DNA of 64,000 bases from Zeugodacus cucurbitae (Eukaryota > Arthropoda > Insecta > Diptera > Tephritidae), in contig NC_071669.1 in NCBI RefSeq assembly GCF_028554725.1, positions 24,527,001 to 24,591,000 on the forward strand, written 5' to 3'. Below the pieces are notes generated by a model, which made no database searches, had not been told where the DNA came from, and worked only from the letters and a program-made list of their open reading frames with translations. Below are positions 10,641 to 22,928 of this stretch, one piece after another. Numbering within the stretch: the first letter of the stretch is position 1; every line of letters begins with the position of its first letter. Both the position numbers and the translations under genes were made by a program.

Positions 10641-11620
10641 TGACTTAACTTTAGTATTTGATTTAACATCTATTTTTAACATAACAGTACCAACTGACAT
10701 CGGAAAAACCATTCGCCTTAGTTATGGATTCAATTATAAAAAACTAATTTGTTGTAAAAGTATAGGAATTGAACACGAAATATTTTGAAACTAAAACCAT
10801 GTACATATGTATTTATATTCTAAAGTAGTAAAATAATATTCCCACAAACCGTTATTCGAAATTTCAATGTCTTACTAAATCATCATAACATACCGACTTT
10901 ATTATAGAACATTCTGAAGATTTATCAAAAGATAATAAAATTGCAACGTGACAACTGAAAACTGTAAATTATCCAAAATAATTTGGCATATTTTCCTAGT
11001 TTAATGCATATATGTATGTAACTATATATCTTTATATCCATATACATATGTGCTGTATATAAGACCATACTCAAGAAATTCCAAGTTTTTGCTCATTTCT
11101 TTGTGCTTACTTTGTAAATATTTATCGTGTCTTTCTTCTAGCGAAGTAGACATTCCAGCGCACACTGCATTCGAATAATGAGGCTCCCATTTGCACTAGA
11201 TCTGTACAGAATCTTGAATTTGAGTTAGTTGTTGACCGTTTGCATGCGCTATTTTAAGAAGCGCCCATGTAAATAACACATCTACATGTATACGTATGTA
11301 CATATATACATACATACCTTCAAGTGGGCACGTATGTGTGCCCATTTTATTTATACACCATTTGAACTTGAACTTTTTAATACGCTGGAAACATTTGCCT
11401 CAACTGCGAAGTCATTTGTTTTCGTTTTAAATTTTTGGAAAGAACTACGTGATCACGCCAACAGTTGTGCCATTTTAAAAACGTCTGTTGTTTATAGAAA
11501 ATGCAAATGAGGCATTAGCAATTTCATTAGCCATGATCTACGACGCATATATTTTTGTATACTAAACATATATAAATTACTGTACTATAATTTGGGTTGA
11601 CCAGTGCAATAAACAATTCC
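10641..11620. other. Non-coding AT-rich DNA
   Basis: No gene seen. A CATA/TGTA-type microsatellite lies at about 11283-11320. Confidence 0.45.
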
Positions 11621-11623
11621 AGG

Positions 11624-11860
11624 AACAAGTATGGAAGGGCTAAGTTCGGGTGTAATTTTGTTATGAGAATACACAATTTGACTCATATATTCAACACAAA
11701 GCCCACTAGAATAACGAAAATCATCACTTATAGTATATGTGGCCTGAGCTAATTCAGTATATCCAAGACTATTAGGGTTCAAGGAAACATTATGTATTCG
11801 TTTTCATTGAAATCGTTTGAGTAGATCCTGAGATATGATTTTTGACACAATAATGGTGAG
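11624..11860. repeat. Copy of a dispersed repeat, with a diagnostic terminus
   Basis: Begins AACAAGTATGGAAGGGCTAA and continues GTTCGGGTGTAA, which from memory is the terminus of a very abundant tephritid dispersed repeat. It later contains TTTCATTGAAATC followed by GAGTAGATCCTGAGATATG, matching 23760-23800 of the copy at 23565-24020. No coding capacity. The two copies preserve different parts of the same unit. Confidence 0.55.
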
Positions 11861-12516
11861 GACTTGTCTTGACTAATCGAATTGTAATGCGTAAATACCT
11901 CTTAGCTATTTTAATTGGATTCACTGGAAGTGTACACGTGTTATGTCAATCCAAAATACAAAATTTAAAATGAAATCTAAAATGATGCTTATAGAGCACA
12001 ATTGTTTCACTTTTAAGCACTTAAGATACATAGATATTTTTTCGATGTCATGCCCCGGAATAAATTATCAGTTTCCCTAGAATTCAAACTTCCCTCATAC
12101 ATTTGGTATATATTAATGATAACAATGACCCCCTTAACGGTAATTGCATTAGAAACCCAAAAATAGTATAGTATACTAATAGAGAGTATTTATTATGCTT
12201 TACCAACTTTCAAGAAGTCAGAAGCCAGTACTAACCAAACCTTATCCAAAAATAAACCCTATTCTCTTTAACAACTCGTCTCACATTACTTAGGGTATAT
12301 GGTCGATTTTGAAAATAAATTTTTTGAGCAATTTTAGTTCAAGTACCTCACGGAATTTTCTTAGTATAGTACTAAATATACCATATTGACATCCCTATAG
12401 CAACCCTATATTTATAATATACATCTGCGAAAATTAGTATCTTTCAAGCATGTCTATAATTTAAAGCGTTTCGCCTCTAAAAGCTTTTGAATATTACTGT
12501 AGTAGACTTATTTTCC
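11861..12516. other. Non-coding AT-rich DNA
   Basis: No exon or RNA gene recognised. The stretch leads directly into the 22 bp tandem array. Confidence 0.45.
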
Positions 12517-12648
12517 TTTACGTCATTGTAATGATTACTTTACGACTACGTAATGATTACGTTACGTAATCATAATGATTACTTTACCACATTGTAAATG
12601 TTACATTACGTCATTCTAATGATTACTTTACGTCATTGTAATTATTAT
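12517..12648 (+). repeat. Tandem array, six 22 bp units
   Basis: Six consecutive units of exactly 22 bp, of the form TTTACGTCATTGTAATGATT plus AC. The third unit is the most diverged (GTTACGTAATCATAATGATT plus AC). Four units keep the near-palindromic word TAATGATTAC, and most carry an ACGT or TACGTCA step. No unit has an indel, so the register is preserved over 132 bp. It could be a minisatellite or the internal array of a transposable element. The inverted TAAT/ATTA cores also resemble homeodomain sites, but binding is only a hypothesis. Confidence 0.85.
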
Positions 12649-13235
12649 TTTACCTCGTTGGATCTGAAACTTTCAGATATCCAGGTGAGGGAAGCGTGGT
12701 GCCAATCCTACATACCGAAAAATGTAGCCTTCCTTTTAGGTCTGAGATTAGACAGACGACGTTACCGCCCATGGTGAAGTCTACAGGTCAATATTAATAT
12801 TCTTTAAGTCAAAATGTTTCAGCAGTTCAGTATAACGGCTTAGACGGCGAAGTCGTACAATTCAACTTTTTTTGTCGTCGTCTCGTAATACCGGGATTCT
12901 TTTTGATATACAGGCCTCTGCAATAAATGGACCTCGCTAAGTTATTCCTGCTCGGACAGTTTATGTACAAAATAATTGCTTTCATCTTCAATATAATATG
13001 TTGATGTTTACCCTAAACACCTGTTCTCGCTCTAAAATAATTCAATTATTTGAGATAGATTGCACATGAATCCATCCTTTTTATAGCAAAAACGTAAAAT
13101 TCGAATTATAGCGAACAATGTGGAGATTACTTATCCGTTATTTGAAATACCAAATCTTTTCACAAACACACGAACATTTTCGTATGAACACATGTTGTGG
13201 CAACCGAATGAACAGTAAAGTGAAAATGATAATCA
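12649..13235. other. Non-coding spacer with a possible transposon scrap
   Basis: The part at 12655-12790 is more GC-rich than its flanks and may be an old repeat, but no motif is identifiable on either strand. The remainder is AT-rich. Confidence 0.35.
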
Positions 13236-14560
13236 AATACAAATGGTTCGCTTGCGCTGGCTGACTGTTTGGCGCTCGTTAGAGCATGCCGCACGAAATG
13301 CGATTTGCTCTCCGCGCAAATATTTGCTGTTATTTATATTTTCGCTACTGTTGGCCACTTGTCGCACAATTGTGTTCGCATTGTCTTTGGCATGTTGGCC
13401 AATTTCTGTTTGCGACAGCGCTTTTGTTGCTTTTGCCACGCTGACTTTCACACACACAGGGGCATATGTCATGTGGTTGTGTGAATGGCAGCGGCAGCAA
13501 GCAGCATACATAAGTGGCAAGCGCAATGAAGCGGCAACATTTACACTAATAATTTATGAGCGCAGCAGCGACGCGGACGCTCTCTGGGCCATTGGTGCGC
13601 TGCAGGCCAACACACTCAGAGAGCGCGCTTGACTTGAGAGTGGGTGCGTGCGTGCGTCTGGTTTAGGGGTTGCTGACTGACTTTGTTGTCCCCGTTGCTT
13701 TTAAATGTTTCTCTTCATTTGGCTGTTCATTCTTTATTTTGCCGCTTTGAAACGTTTTTCGCTTAACCCTCGTCCGTTGTCGTCTTGCTACACTCATTCA
13801 TGTTGCCAACAGTCAGTGACTTGTACAACAAAAGCAACAAACCAACGAGTTGAGTGTCAGCAGCCACTTGCCACCAATTCTCGACGACCGTCTGCTGCCA
13901 CAGCGTCGTATCAACGCTCAAAGTCACAAGCGCCCATGCACCCGCCTACCAGCCGCTCAACGATCTCCAGCCATTCAACAGCGGTTGACGACTGTCTGTT
14001 GGTTGTTTTGCGACGCTGGCGGCCGGAGACGACAAGTTGTATCGCATTGTGTTTGGGCTGTGTGTTTCGTTTTGGCCAACTGTTGTGCGCGCTCCTTTTG
14101 CCGTGTTTTGTGCTTCCGCTGTCGCTGTGCTGTGCTCCGACAGCGCTTTTGCGGCAGCCGCCAGCCAACAGGCAGTGTACGGGCTGGCAGCCAGCTCGTC
14201 AAGTGGATTTCATTTCAGTTTCATTTCAAACGTCGTGCGGTGTTCAAGTGTGTTGCGGCGCGTCTCTTCCGCTTCTTCGAGTTGAATTTCATTTTAAACG
14301 CGTCCGTTTTCAATTCCATTGCACAAACACACACTCATAAACTTTTGAAAAGCATTTCATTTTTAAAACACAGAAAACAAAAACACCGTTATTGTGTTGC
14401 TGTGTGTATGACGACAACAGCCGGAAACCGTTGCGGTCAAAAGGAAACGAATAGCAACAATAAAAAAGTAAATTACACAAGCATAAAAATACAAGCTTTT
14501 ACAAAAATAAAATTTGATTTTCACGAATTTCCGAATTTTATGCGACACAAGTGGCAGTAG
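13236..14560. other. GC-rich CpG island with bidirectional open frames; promoter/UTR candidate
   Basis: A 1.3 kb island conspicuously richer in G+C and CpG than the surrounding DNA, followed by CAACAA/AAACAAA-rich DNA at 14380-14480 like many fly 5'UTRs. Open frames occur in several overlapping frames on both strands (13243-13632, 13705-14340 and 13850-14560 plus; 13911-14168 and 13975-14202 minus). Their conceptual proteins are Cys/Arg/Ser/His-rich and match no domain, as expected where stop codons are depleted by composition. I favour a promoter plus untranslated exon of a gene with long introns, possibly the one whose coding exon is at 51589. No splice donor or core promoter could be assigned with confidence. 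Confidence 0.35.
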
Positions 14561-17500
14561 TAAATCGTAAATTTTGAATTCTTCTGATAAACCCACACAC
14601 TTATTCGCTCGCTGAATTTGCTGTGTCGGAGGAGGAGTGTAGCAAAAGTGTGTTCTTCAGTTTTCCGTTTTTTGTTTTGTGAAAAGAATATTGTGCAAAA
14701 TATGCACGGCATAAAAAATTGGGGCCAAAGTTAATTTAAGAAAATACACATGATTTATGTAAAAAATGAAAAATCAGCTTAAATGACATAATTTCAACAT
14801 AACAACAACAAAAACGGACAGCATTTGAAATCGAGTGAATGTGTTATTGTTATAAAATAATTTTATATTAAAAATATATTTGTGCGGAAGATTTAATAAA
14901 CCCATGACTCATTAAAATAAAAAAATTAAAATAAATAAATAACGTAAAAGGTTCAAAATAAGAGCATTTGTCAGCAAAATTATGACTGTTGAATGTAAAT
15001 AAAAAAAATTATTCAAAAATCATTTAACTCAAAGCTATAAATCTTAAGATTTTATTGTACCTGTCGCATCTTTCTTCAAGCAAGACTAAGCTGCTTAGAA
15101 GAATATGTTGTTGTGCAATATTTTTAACCGACCGAACAAAATGTTCTCTTCAAAAATCACCTGTTTTATCTGGTTTGAAAAATTAATTTTAATTTTTTGA
15201 ATTAAAAATTAGCGTTCAAATCGTGTATTAATACCTAAGTTAGAAACTAAATACTGCTAGAAACCGTTTCAATACAAATAACTAGATATATTTTTAATTG
15301 TCATGCATATATGGAACCAAATTTAATAATTTAAATGATTGTTTAAGTATAATAATAAAATTATCTAAAAAAATTACTTATAAATAATTTATAACAATCA
15401 TCTTCTTCAGTAAAGTTTATACCTATTTATCCTATTTCTCTATCGTTTTCCAATTTCGAAGATAATCCAATACTAAAATAATTGTTTAGCAGAAAGAGAA
15501 AAGAAAACCAAATCTCATTAATGCAACTCAAACTCAAAAATGCATGAAGGGGAAAAGTTTATAAAAGCTTTATGCCAGCTAAATGTTTCAACTTACCGAA
15601 CCAAACAGATTCTAAAACAGCCCTTGGCAAGAAAAAATCGAATTAAATTCCAGTGCCGTAGAAACGACTGCTGTGGGAATCCAGCTTAGTGTTCACTTAA
15701 AAAAAATAAGATAAAAATGTTTCTAAAACTTAGTCGAATATAATTTTCCTGTAATTAGAAATATTTTTTGTTGTTATAACCACATCTCTCAACAAGTCCA
15801 AAAGTCCAAGGTTACCATACATACTTTATTAAATATCCCACATGTTATAAGTTCTGTTCTGAAGGGTATATGTAATCTTAAACAGAGATTAAGAAAATTT
15901 AGTTTTTTTTTGTTAACAAGTGTTTGGCTGCTAAACGTTGTGTTAAAGATTTTAATTCTGGCTGAATTTATTTTTAGTTTGTTTTTTTAGGTTTTTCTAC
16001 AATTTTCTAATATGTAGCTGAGAAAACTTGCGGCATATTTCTGACATTATTTTCAATTATCTTCAACCTTTCATAGATGCTGAAAGTATTGTCTTCTTCC
16101 ATTTGGCGTATTACGTCACATTGCAGACGGCTAATATGCAGTAACGCTCGACCATAAATCTACAATAGACAAAAATGCCAACTATAAATTATTGAAATAA
16201 AGTATAGTTAAAACAAGCTGTGCTAAGGTCACTTAAAATATTTTAAAAGAAAATATTAATAATTATTATTTTTTTTTAAATAAGTGACTGCGACAACTGC
16301 TGAGCATGTAATTCCATGCTCATGTGTGATTTTCAAACAAGAATATTGTTTTTTCAATATAGGTGAATGAGTGAACAACTCATTACTTTAGTATAATCTT
16401 TTGGCATTAAATCTTTATTAGAATGTACCAGTCTATACCACTTGTTTGTTCGATTCGTCACTCTCCAGGCTTTATCATATCAGCAACAGCTAATAGTGGT
16501 TCTATTAGCTTAAAGTCAAAACTTGACAAAAAAGTTCTATTTTACAATGGTATAAGTTATATATAATCGGTAATAAAACCGATTTGGATCTATGTGACAG
16601 TTGTATACCAATTGAGGTACGACCGGATGTATTACAAGAGATCCACCAAAAAATTCGTAGATCGTTCAAGGGTTCACTATGGTACATACTAACTACAAAA
16701 TATCCACAAAGATCTTGATCTATAATATAGTAAAAAAAATAACTAGAGGGCAGTAGAAAGCAATACATATTTCAACTTAGAGATCTTCCAAACCCAATGG
16801 TCAAATATCTTGGTAGCATTGCAGATCTACCAGCTTGCTAAGGAACAAAGTTCCACATCTCAAAACAGTTCATTCACAATATTGAGCTAGACTAGTTTTA
16901 AATAGATTTATAATATTTATTGTTATTTTATAAACGAGCGGAACCGATAAATAAAAAAATATAAAAAATAAATGTACATTTGTGCCAACCAACAAATCGT
17001 CGTGTGATAGTCACCCACTCAGAGCACTTGCCTATTTTAATGCAACGAAAAGCGTAGAATCAAATACATAAAATTTTAATGCATAAAAAAAGTAAATATC
17101 TAAATTAAACAAACAACAACACCTACACCGAAGAAAACCCAAGTGACCTCATAGTGAAATAGCCAATTTGGCAAAAACAACAAAAGAAAGCGGAAAAAGT
17201 GCGCGGCAATCGAAAATGAAAAGCGACGAAGAAAACATATTTGCTAAATATAAAATATTTCGTATAAAGCCAGCAACTTTGCGTATTTCGATTATTTAAT
17301 TTTGAGAATTTTATTTTTTCTTAGAGGCAGTAAGACACACACAGAGGACATACATTTCGTCTTGCTGTCGAGTTTTATTTTCAAAAGTGTGTCATGCCTA
17401 CACACCATTTATTACTCATGCCTCCACTGCCTACTTAGATTGGCCGAAGAATGCATATGTAATACTAAATGTTGCTATTTAAGTAAATTTAGTGGTTGGA

Positions 17501-17774
17501 ATTTGGATTTCGAAATAGCAAGTGACATTTACTTTTATAATTGAAGATAACAGATTTGAAATGAAAATTTGTACTAAATTGAGTGTGTTGATTAAAATTA
17601 ATAATTTTAAGTTTTAAGCATTTTTTTTCCCAATTTAAATATTTTTTGTTTTAACAATTGTACTTACAATGATTAAATACTAACAACAATTTAATTTTAA
17701 TAATTAAAAAAAAAAAATAATGAAAAGCTAAATGTTAGAGGAATTCATTTGTTGCTACAGTTGCCTTGCTAAGT
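14561..17774. other. Non-coding AT-rich DNA
   Basis: Very A/T-rich with no recognisable exon over 3.2 kb. A segment at 16570-16720 has a slightly coding-like texture on the plus strand but is short and matches nothing I know. At 17100-17260 an A-rich CAACAAC and GAAAGCGGAAAAAG stretch resembles a fly 5'UTR but has no start codon or splice signal to support it. Confidence 0.45.
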
Positions 17775-18045
17775 CTGAAGGCCTATTACGTTTCAGTCGG
17801 TTTTCCCGTTCAGCAGTACCGATGAGTCTGGATGCCTCTTCATTTACATGCTCATTTTGTGAGTTTTTGCAAGTTTGGTTATTTCGTTTACTACTGAATT
17901 CACACTAAGATCACGGTGAAGGTCAGCAGATCTAACATACCAAGGAGCATTAACTATACTTCTTAGTACCTTATTTTGGAAGCGCTGAATGAAGGCAATA
18001 CAGTTTAGACTTGAGCAACCTCATAGTTGACTGGATGAAGTGAGT
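17775..18045 (-). pseudogene. Jockey-clade LINE reverse transcriptase, C-terminal relic
   Basis: The minus strand translates to the characteristic C-terminus of jockey-type reverse transcriptases. IAFIQRFQNKVLRSIVNAPW is followed by YVRSADLHRDL, then a region corresponding to the family's VxEITKLAKTH segment and a final H/D-rich stretch. In jockey this follows the polymerase palm and thumb and closes ORF2. A TGA replaces the Trp expected before GC in the usual QLWGC-type motif (about 18028), and further stops occur in the last 40 codons. Upstream sequence (18050-18400) no longer aligns to the family, so it is 5'-truncated or heavily rearranged. No poly(A) tail is obvious, but an A/T-rich run lies at 17700-17725 on the 3' side. 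Confidence 0.8.
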
Positions 18046-18415
18046 CGCGTTCCATTCATTTCAAGCAGTATGTTTTCAGTTATCGCGATCTCATATGAAT
18101 ATCCAACTCTTAGTACCATTTTACTCAATCTACTCTTTTCAATATTATTTACTAGACTCTGTGCAATCGGGAACGAGAATAATAAATAAATGATGATGCC
18201 TACCGTGAGACAAATATTCTAAGTAAATCGTAGTGTCAATGACTGGGTGCAAAAATAAAAAAAATGGCAGGACGATTAGTAATTTCACATCGACCCATAT
18301 TGCGAAAGGAACTCGTTCCGTCAATCCTCGATGTGTTCATACGATTCTTCAAAGCAATAATTTATAACGGTTTGGTTGTCAAAGATTGTTTTGAAAACCT
18401 TTAGCTTTTAACTAA

Positions 18416-18766
18416 TTAATCAACAAGCAATTCAAATAATATATTCTTATAGAGAAATTTATCTTTGTCGAGACCCATAATATGGAGCCAAAAAGATGCC
18501 GAAATCGTAAAAAGTTTACGGTGGTCTTCTTCGTTTAGTGGATTGGTCACCAAAATCATTTTTTCGGCATAAAATTTGAGAGTTTCAGAAGTTCTTTTTA
18601 TAAACATTTGTCCCTCAAAGAACGGGTGGATTTCCTATAGTGAAATTTTCAATTCTCTATCTAAGCTTGGAGACATACCATATTTGTCCCAGATATGCTC
18701 AAGGTCAAGACGTCCTAAAGAGATCTTCCAAAAGACGTTTTTGTATAAAATAAGTGCTATGTAGTA
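18416..18766 (-). pseudogene. Unidentified decayed ORF, about 116 codons with one internal stop
   Basis: On the minus strand one frame runs from about 18766 to the stop at 18416 with a single TAG in the middle (after DRELKISL, before EIHPFF). Its amino-acid composition is protein-like rather than AT-noise. It is charged, with Trp, His and Met dispersed, and includes phrases such as LEHIWDKYGMSPSLDRE, NPLNEEDHRKLFTISASFWL and HIMGLDKDKFLYKN. The second half (18416-18607) is fully open. I do not recognise the family. It lies just upstream (in minus-strand sense) of the jockey relic and may be part of a transposon, or a processed copy of a host gene. No start context, signal peptide or membrane segment is evident. 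Confidence 0.45.
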
Positions 18767-18779
18767 TTAAAGAGACATT

Positions 18780-19395
18780 GTGACCCTCACAAAGTCCATT
18801 ATGCAAAGTCTTAAACTCTTTTTTTATAGTTTTTAATATTTCATTAAGTCATTACGTTTTTCTTTCGTGCCAATACTAAAGGATCAACGTGCATAAATTT
18901 CACTTAAACGCCACAATGCCACTGACTTTCAATTTATCCACGCACACACACGCATACATATACATACTACTGAGTATGCGTGAGCGTCACTTTAATTCGA
19001 CTTTAATGCCACAACAGTCGATTCGAGCTTACCTAGCGAGCAACAATAAAAAAAGCATATGGAAACCGAACTCATACTTCATACAATTTAATTGTAAGTA
19101 CACTTCGTTGGCTGATTTCCTTAACTCACTGACTAACTGTCTGACTGCTTTCTTGGTTACGGAGAGTAGGGGACTTTTAATTTACGCTTCGCTGGCCACC
19201 GGAAATTCCTTTAATGACCAAACAATACCATAACAGAGCGAAAAAACAACACACAAGTAAAACGAAACAAGTATTGCTTCCTACTACATACACGGCCATG
19301 CTTAGTACGCACTGAAAGGGTGAGAACTAATAAAAAAGAACGCAAATGGTTGTAAAGCTGTAAGGCACGTAACGGCCAAAATGTTTCGTTCACGC
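18780..19395. other. Non-coding DNA with CA-type microsatellites
   Basis: ACGCACACACACGCATACAT occurs at about 18938-18960. No exon was identified. The plus-strand open frame at 18889-19233 has no recognisable domain and contains the microsatellite. Confidence 0.4.
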
Positions 19396-20640
19396 TCTGA
19401 AGTTTAGGCTTTTTTTTTGGCCGTCACTAATACCAGTGCAGCTTACAGCGCGTGTAATAAAAAAGTTTCAACGAAAACGAAGAGAGTGAAGACAGCACAA
19501 CGAGCCAGAAGCCAGAAGCCGGCTGAGGAGAGTCTGAGTACGGCGAGGCTGGTTGTGCTTGTAACGCGTTGCCGGGGGAGATTTCGATGCGGTTTTCGTG
19601 GCGCCTAAGTCAAGTGCGTTCTGGTTTTTTGAATTTGAGTTTCAGGGATACTGTTTCATGTGTGTGTGTGTGCATGTGAGCGCGGCCATGCATGTGTGGC
19701 GCTGTGGGGCTGTGGTGGCACGTCTCGTAAATTTGCAACGCAACGTTGCATTTTATTATTCTATGGGCCATTTTACACAGCCGACTGCCACAAACACACT
19801 CATATATAATCTGATATACATACATACATGTATTTATATATGTAAATTGTTTGTATGTATCGACTGTTGCTGCCAGCACTACTGTTATGACTAAGTCTAA
19901 TGTTATTTTATTTTAAATTTTTTTTGGTTGCTCTGCTATTACTTTGGCTGCCTTTATGAGTTGCTCGTTATGTGCTGTGTGCTCTGTTGCCTGTTGGCAT
20001 CAATAGCACATAGTGAGGCGCGCGCGAGTTGCATACACAATATGTTTGTAATATTCGAACTTGGCTTTTGTTGCCGTTTTATTGCGCTTTGGCGGCACCA
20101 AAACACACACAAACACACGCACACAGACACATTGTTGCGCAATTATCGCTTGTAAATACAGCGATGAGCTGAGTTGAGTGCGTGCGTGTTGGTGCACCAG
20201 ACAGCAGACCTAAGCCTTAGTTGAAGACAATTTTTCCAGCGTTTAAATGAAAATCCAATAAAATTCAGCTTAGCATTTTTGAAATTGTGAATTATGCGCA
20301 TGAGCGCACTTGTAAATGCCGCGCGCATGAGGCATACTTTTAGGCGTACAGATTGAAGCATGGCAAATTAGGGATTCAAATTTACAATTGCAGATTGGCG
20401 AGAGCAAGCGGATATTAGCAAGAACAAAAAACAATAATAACAACAATCGTAGCTAAGCGCGCACGTTTGCGATTGTCGAGCATAAATTACCACTGACATC
20501 TGACAAAAGTTAAGATGACAAGCGAGCATTTGGCGAAAAATCAACCAACCAAATAACCAGCTAACAAACCAAGTCGATGCGAAAAGTTTGTGTGTTGGGG
20601 GAAATGTAAAATGACAGCTATTAAATTGGGATTATACAGC
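19396..20640. other. GC-richer island with GT/CA microsatellites
   Basis: Elevated G+C and CpG content at 19400-19620 (direct doublet CCAGAAGCCAGAAGCC at about 19504-19520), TG repeats at 19655-19690 and CA repeats at 20098-20135. Open frames on both strands are low in information. Possible regulatory or untranslated DNA; no gene is supported. Confidence 0.35.
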
Positions 20641-21660
20641 ATGCGACTCGTTTGTAATTTATAAGCGCAAACATGTAGCTTCATGAAAGCAGCATTTCAT
20701 TTTATAATGTGTATATTGTTAGGATTCTTTAATGTAGATTATCTTAAATATTTAATATTTTTCGAAAAATATATTTTATATTAGAGCAGTAGGGGTTCTT
20801 TCAAGTTAAATAGTGCCAACTACTTTAAAAAAAATCTTATACTTATTTGTTACTAGAATTACTTTTATTTTCTTTCAGTTCAATAAGGACAGCAATTTCC
20901 AATTTAGTTTATTATAGCTTTTACCAGGTCAAAAATTTTACCGGTTTTTGTTTACTTTATTTACTATGATTGACAGAAAACAATTGACTTTGAACATTCC
21001 CAATAAAGGCTTATAAAATTAAGTACTATTCTAGCCTTTCGTCACTTAACAAATTAATGACTAGTTCTAAGGTACGTCAATCATTGACTACTTCTCTTAT
21101 TGAACTGCGATTTTTCAAGTATACTGGGTGAAATGGCTATGATATTCTCGAGTTCGTATTTTGACAATCATAATGAAGTAGAGAAATCTGGATGTCAGCT
21201 AAGAAATCACACGTCACTAAAAATTTGTATTCTAAAAGTATTCAGGATTTTAATGTTTTATTGGAGGCCATATTGTGTCTCAAATAATTAAAAAAATTTA
21301 CAAAATAATTGTCAAGTTAGATTCTATTATTTGTTATTGGTTTAAGCTAACTCAAAATGGGTCCCGATAGTCATTAAGTTATATGTAGTTTAGAAAACCG
21401 ACAGCTATTTCAGTAAAAGATAGGTAATGTTCTAAGAGTTGAAAATGATCTCTCATACTATATCAATCACAAACAATTTAGTCTCTGTAATGCTCTACCC
21501 TACAACTGCTATATTATTATGATAATTAATCAAATTACTATATTTATTAATACTTCCAAATAGAAAAATCTTCATAATATTTCATAGTTCATACTTCAAA
21601 AATAAAATTCTAAAATCGTTGCACTCGAAACGTATATCATTAGTTGTTTATATAGATTTA
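20641..21660. other. Non-coding AT-rich DNA
   Basis: No exon, RNA gene or transposon motif recognised. Confidence 0.45.
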
Positions 21661-21664
21661 GGTT

Positions 21665-21905
21665 AGGGTAAGTTAGTGGTAGTCTTTCGGCACACGAAGG
21701 CCTTTAGGAGGCCCATTATGACACCACCAAGACTAGATCCTCTCTTTGAACCACCATGCGGATTTGATAAAATTATATAATGCAAAAAGGAAACGAAACA
21801 TCATCAAGGAAACGGCGTCCGATAGTTACGATTATTTTCCAATACAAAGCCTCATGTCCGCATAGAACGTGTTCTATAGTCTCTTATTCTTTTATTTCTT
21901 CTAAT
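21665..21905 (-). pseudogene. C-terminal relic of an RNase H/zinc-knuckle LINE (copy A)
   Basis: The minus strand reads IKE(stop)ETIEHVLCGHEALYW, then VTIGRRFLDDVS. This aligns residue by residue to the copy at 35757-36130 (ETVEHLLCGCKGLHRKRK, TIGHVFLDDVS). It is the extreme C-terminus of a LINE polyprotein, downstream of the RNase H domain, where a CxC...HxxxC zinc knuckle sits. The 3'UTR is also shared at the DNA level: GGCCTTTAGGAGGCCCATTA here and GGCCTTTAGAAGGCCCATTG at 35790. Stops and missing cysteines show it is dead. Confidence 0.7.
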
Positions 21906-22925
21906 AATATCTTTTTGAAGAAAGAAAAAAATACAGACAGATTAGAATTGTTAAGTATAAATATTACTCTGCTTTATAATAAAAGTTAATTATTTTAAAT
22001 AAGAACTCAAATATATTGAGGCAATAAATGTTTCAAAAATGCTTAGATGTCAACCTTACCAGCAGAATATATACGCCGAGTAAACTGCTTAAAAGCATAT
22101 AAAAATGTAAAAATATTTTTCAATATGTAGCTGCAAGCATATCAAAGAAAGTCCACCAACTAACATATGCACAAATTTATGCGTATACATACAAACGTAC
22201 ACACCCGTTTAGAAGCACACATTAAAACGAAATAAAATAAAAATTCTCTGTGTGATCCACTGCTTTTATTTCGCGCCATCAGTCGCCAATAAATGTGTGA
22301 CATTGAAATACATTTTTATGTTTGAGCAAATGTATTCGTGCTAACAGCGAAAGCAACAAATACCGTTAGTTTATATGTGCATTGCTTTCATGCGGCCGCG
22401 ACCACATGAAAGGTGTCTAAATTTAAAAGCATAACAAAATCGTTTTGTGATTTGGAAAAACAATATAATGAGCGCATAAATTTCACACACCAAAGTTGTT
22501 GTTGGTGGTTTTGCTGTATTTGAAAAAATATTTATATGTATGCATGCATTAAAGAAATGGAAATGTGCGCGTAAACAAACATCTTGCAAAACAAATAATG
22601 AATAATTGATTCGGGCATTGTTGCGCTGCTGGTGAGCTGGTTAACAAATGCCTTTATAATGCAAAGAAAAGTTTATAAACACCTGCCGATTGATGTATGT
22701 ATGTACAAGCGAAGCAACAAAAAGGATTTATTGGAATACGAATCGTAGCTGGTTCTTCTGCGTTCTAGTTATTTGTGGCAAAATTTGTCGATACATTTCT
22801 GGAATTGCTTTCTTTTGGTAAGTAATACTAATGCTATTTTGGTGAAATTTGTCAAAATATTAAATTACTTTATTAACAAAAATCTTTAGTTCTCAGATTT
22901 AATAAATTCAAAAAAAGTCTCTTGT
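21906..22925. other. Non-coding AT-rich DNA
   Basis: No gene recognised. A TATG/CA-type short repeat lies near 22180-22205. Confidence 0.45.
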
Positions 22926-22928
22926 TTT

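Noticed and set aside
13850..14560. 236-residue open frame on the plus strand
   Set aside because: It overlaps other long frames on both strands in a GC-rich island, does not begin in a good context, and the peptide is Cys/Arg/Ser-rich with no domain. Composition explains it.
16505..16768. Slightly coding-like segment on both strands
   Set aside because: Short, with no recognisable motif. The texture could be due to locally balanced composition.
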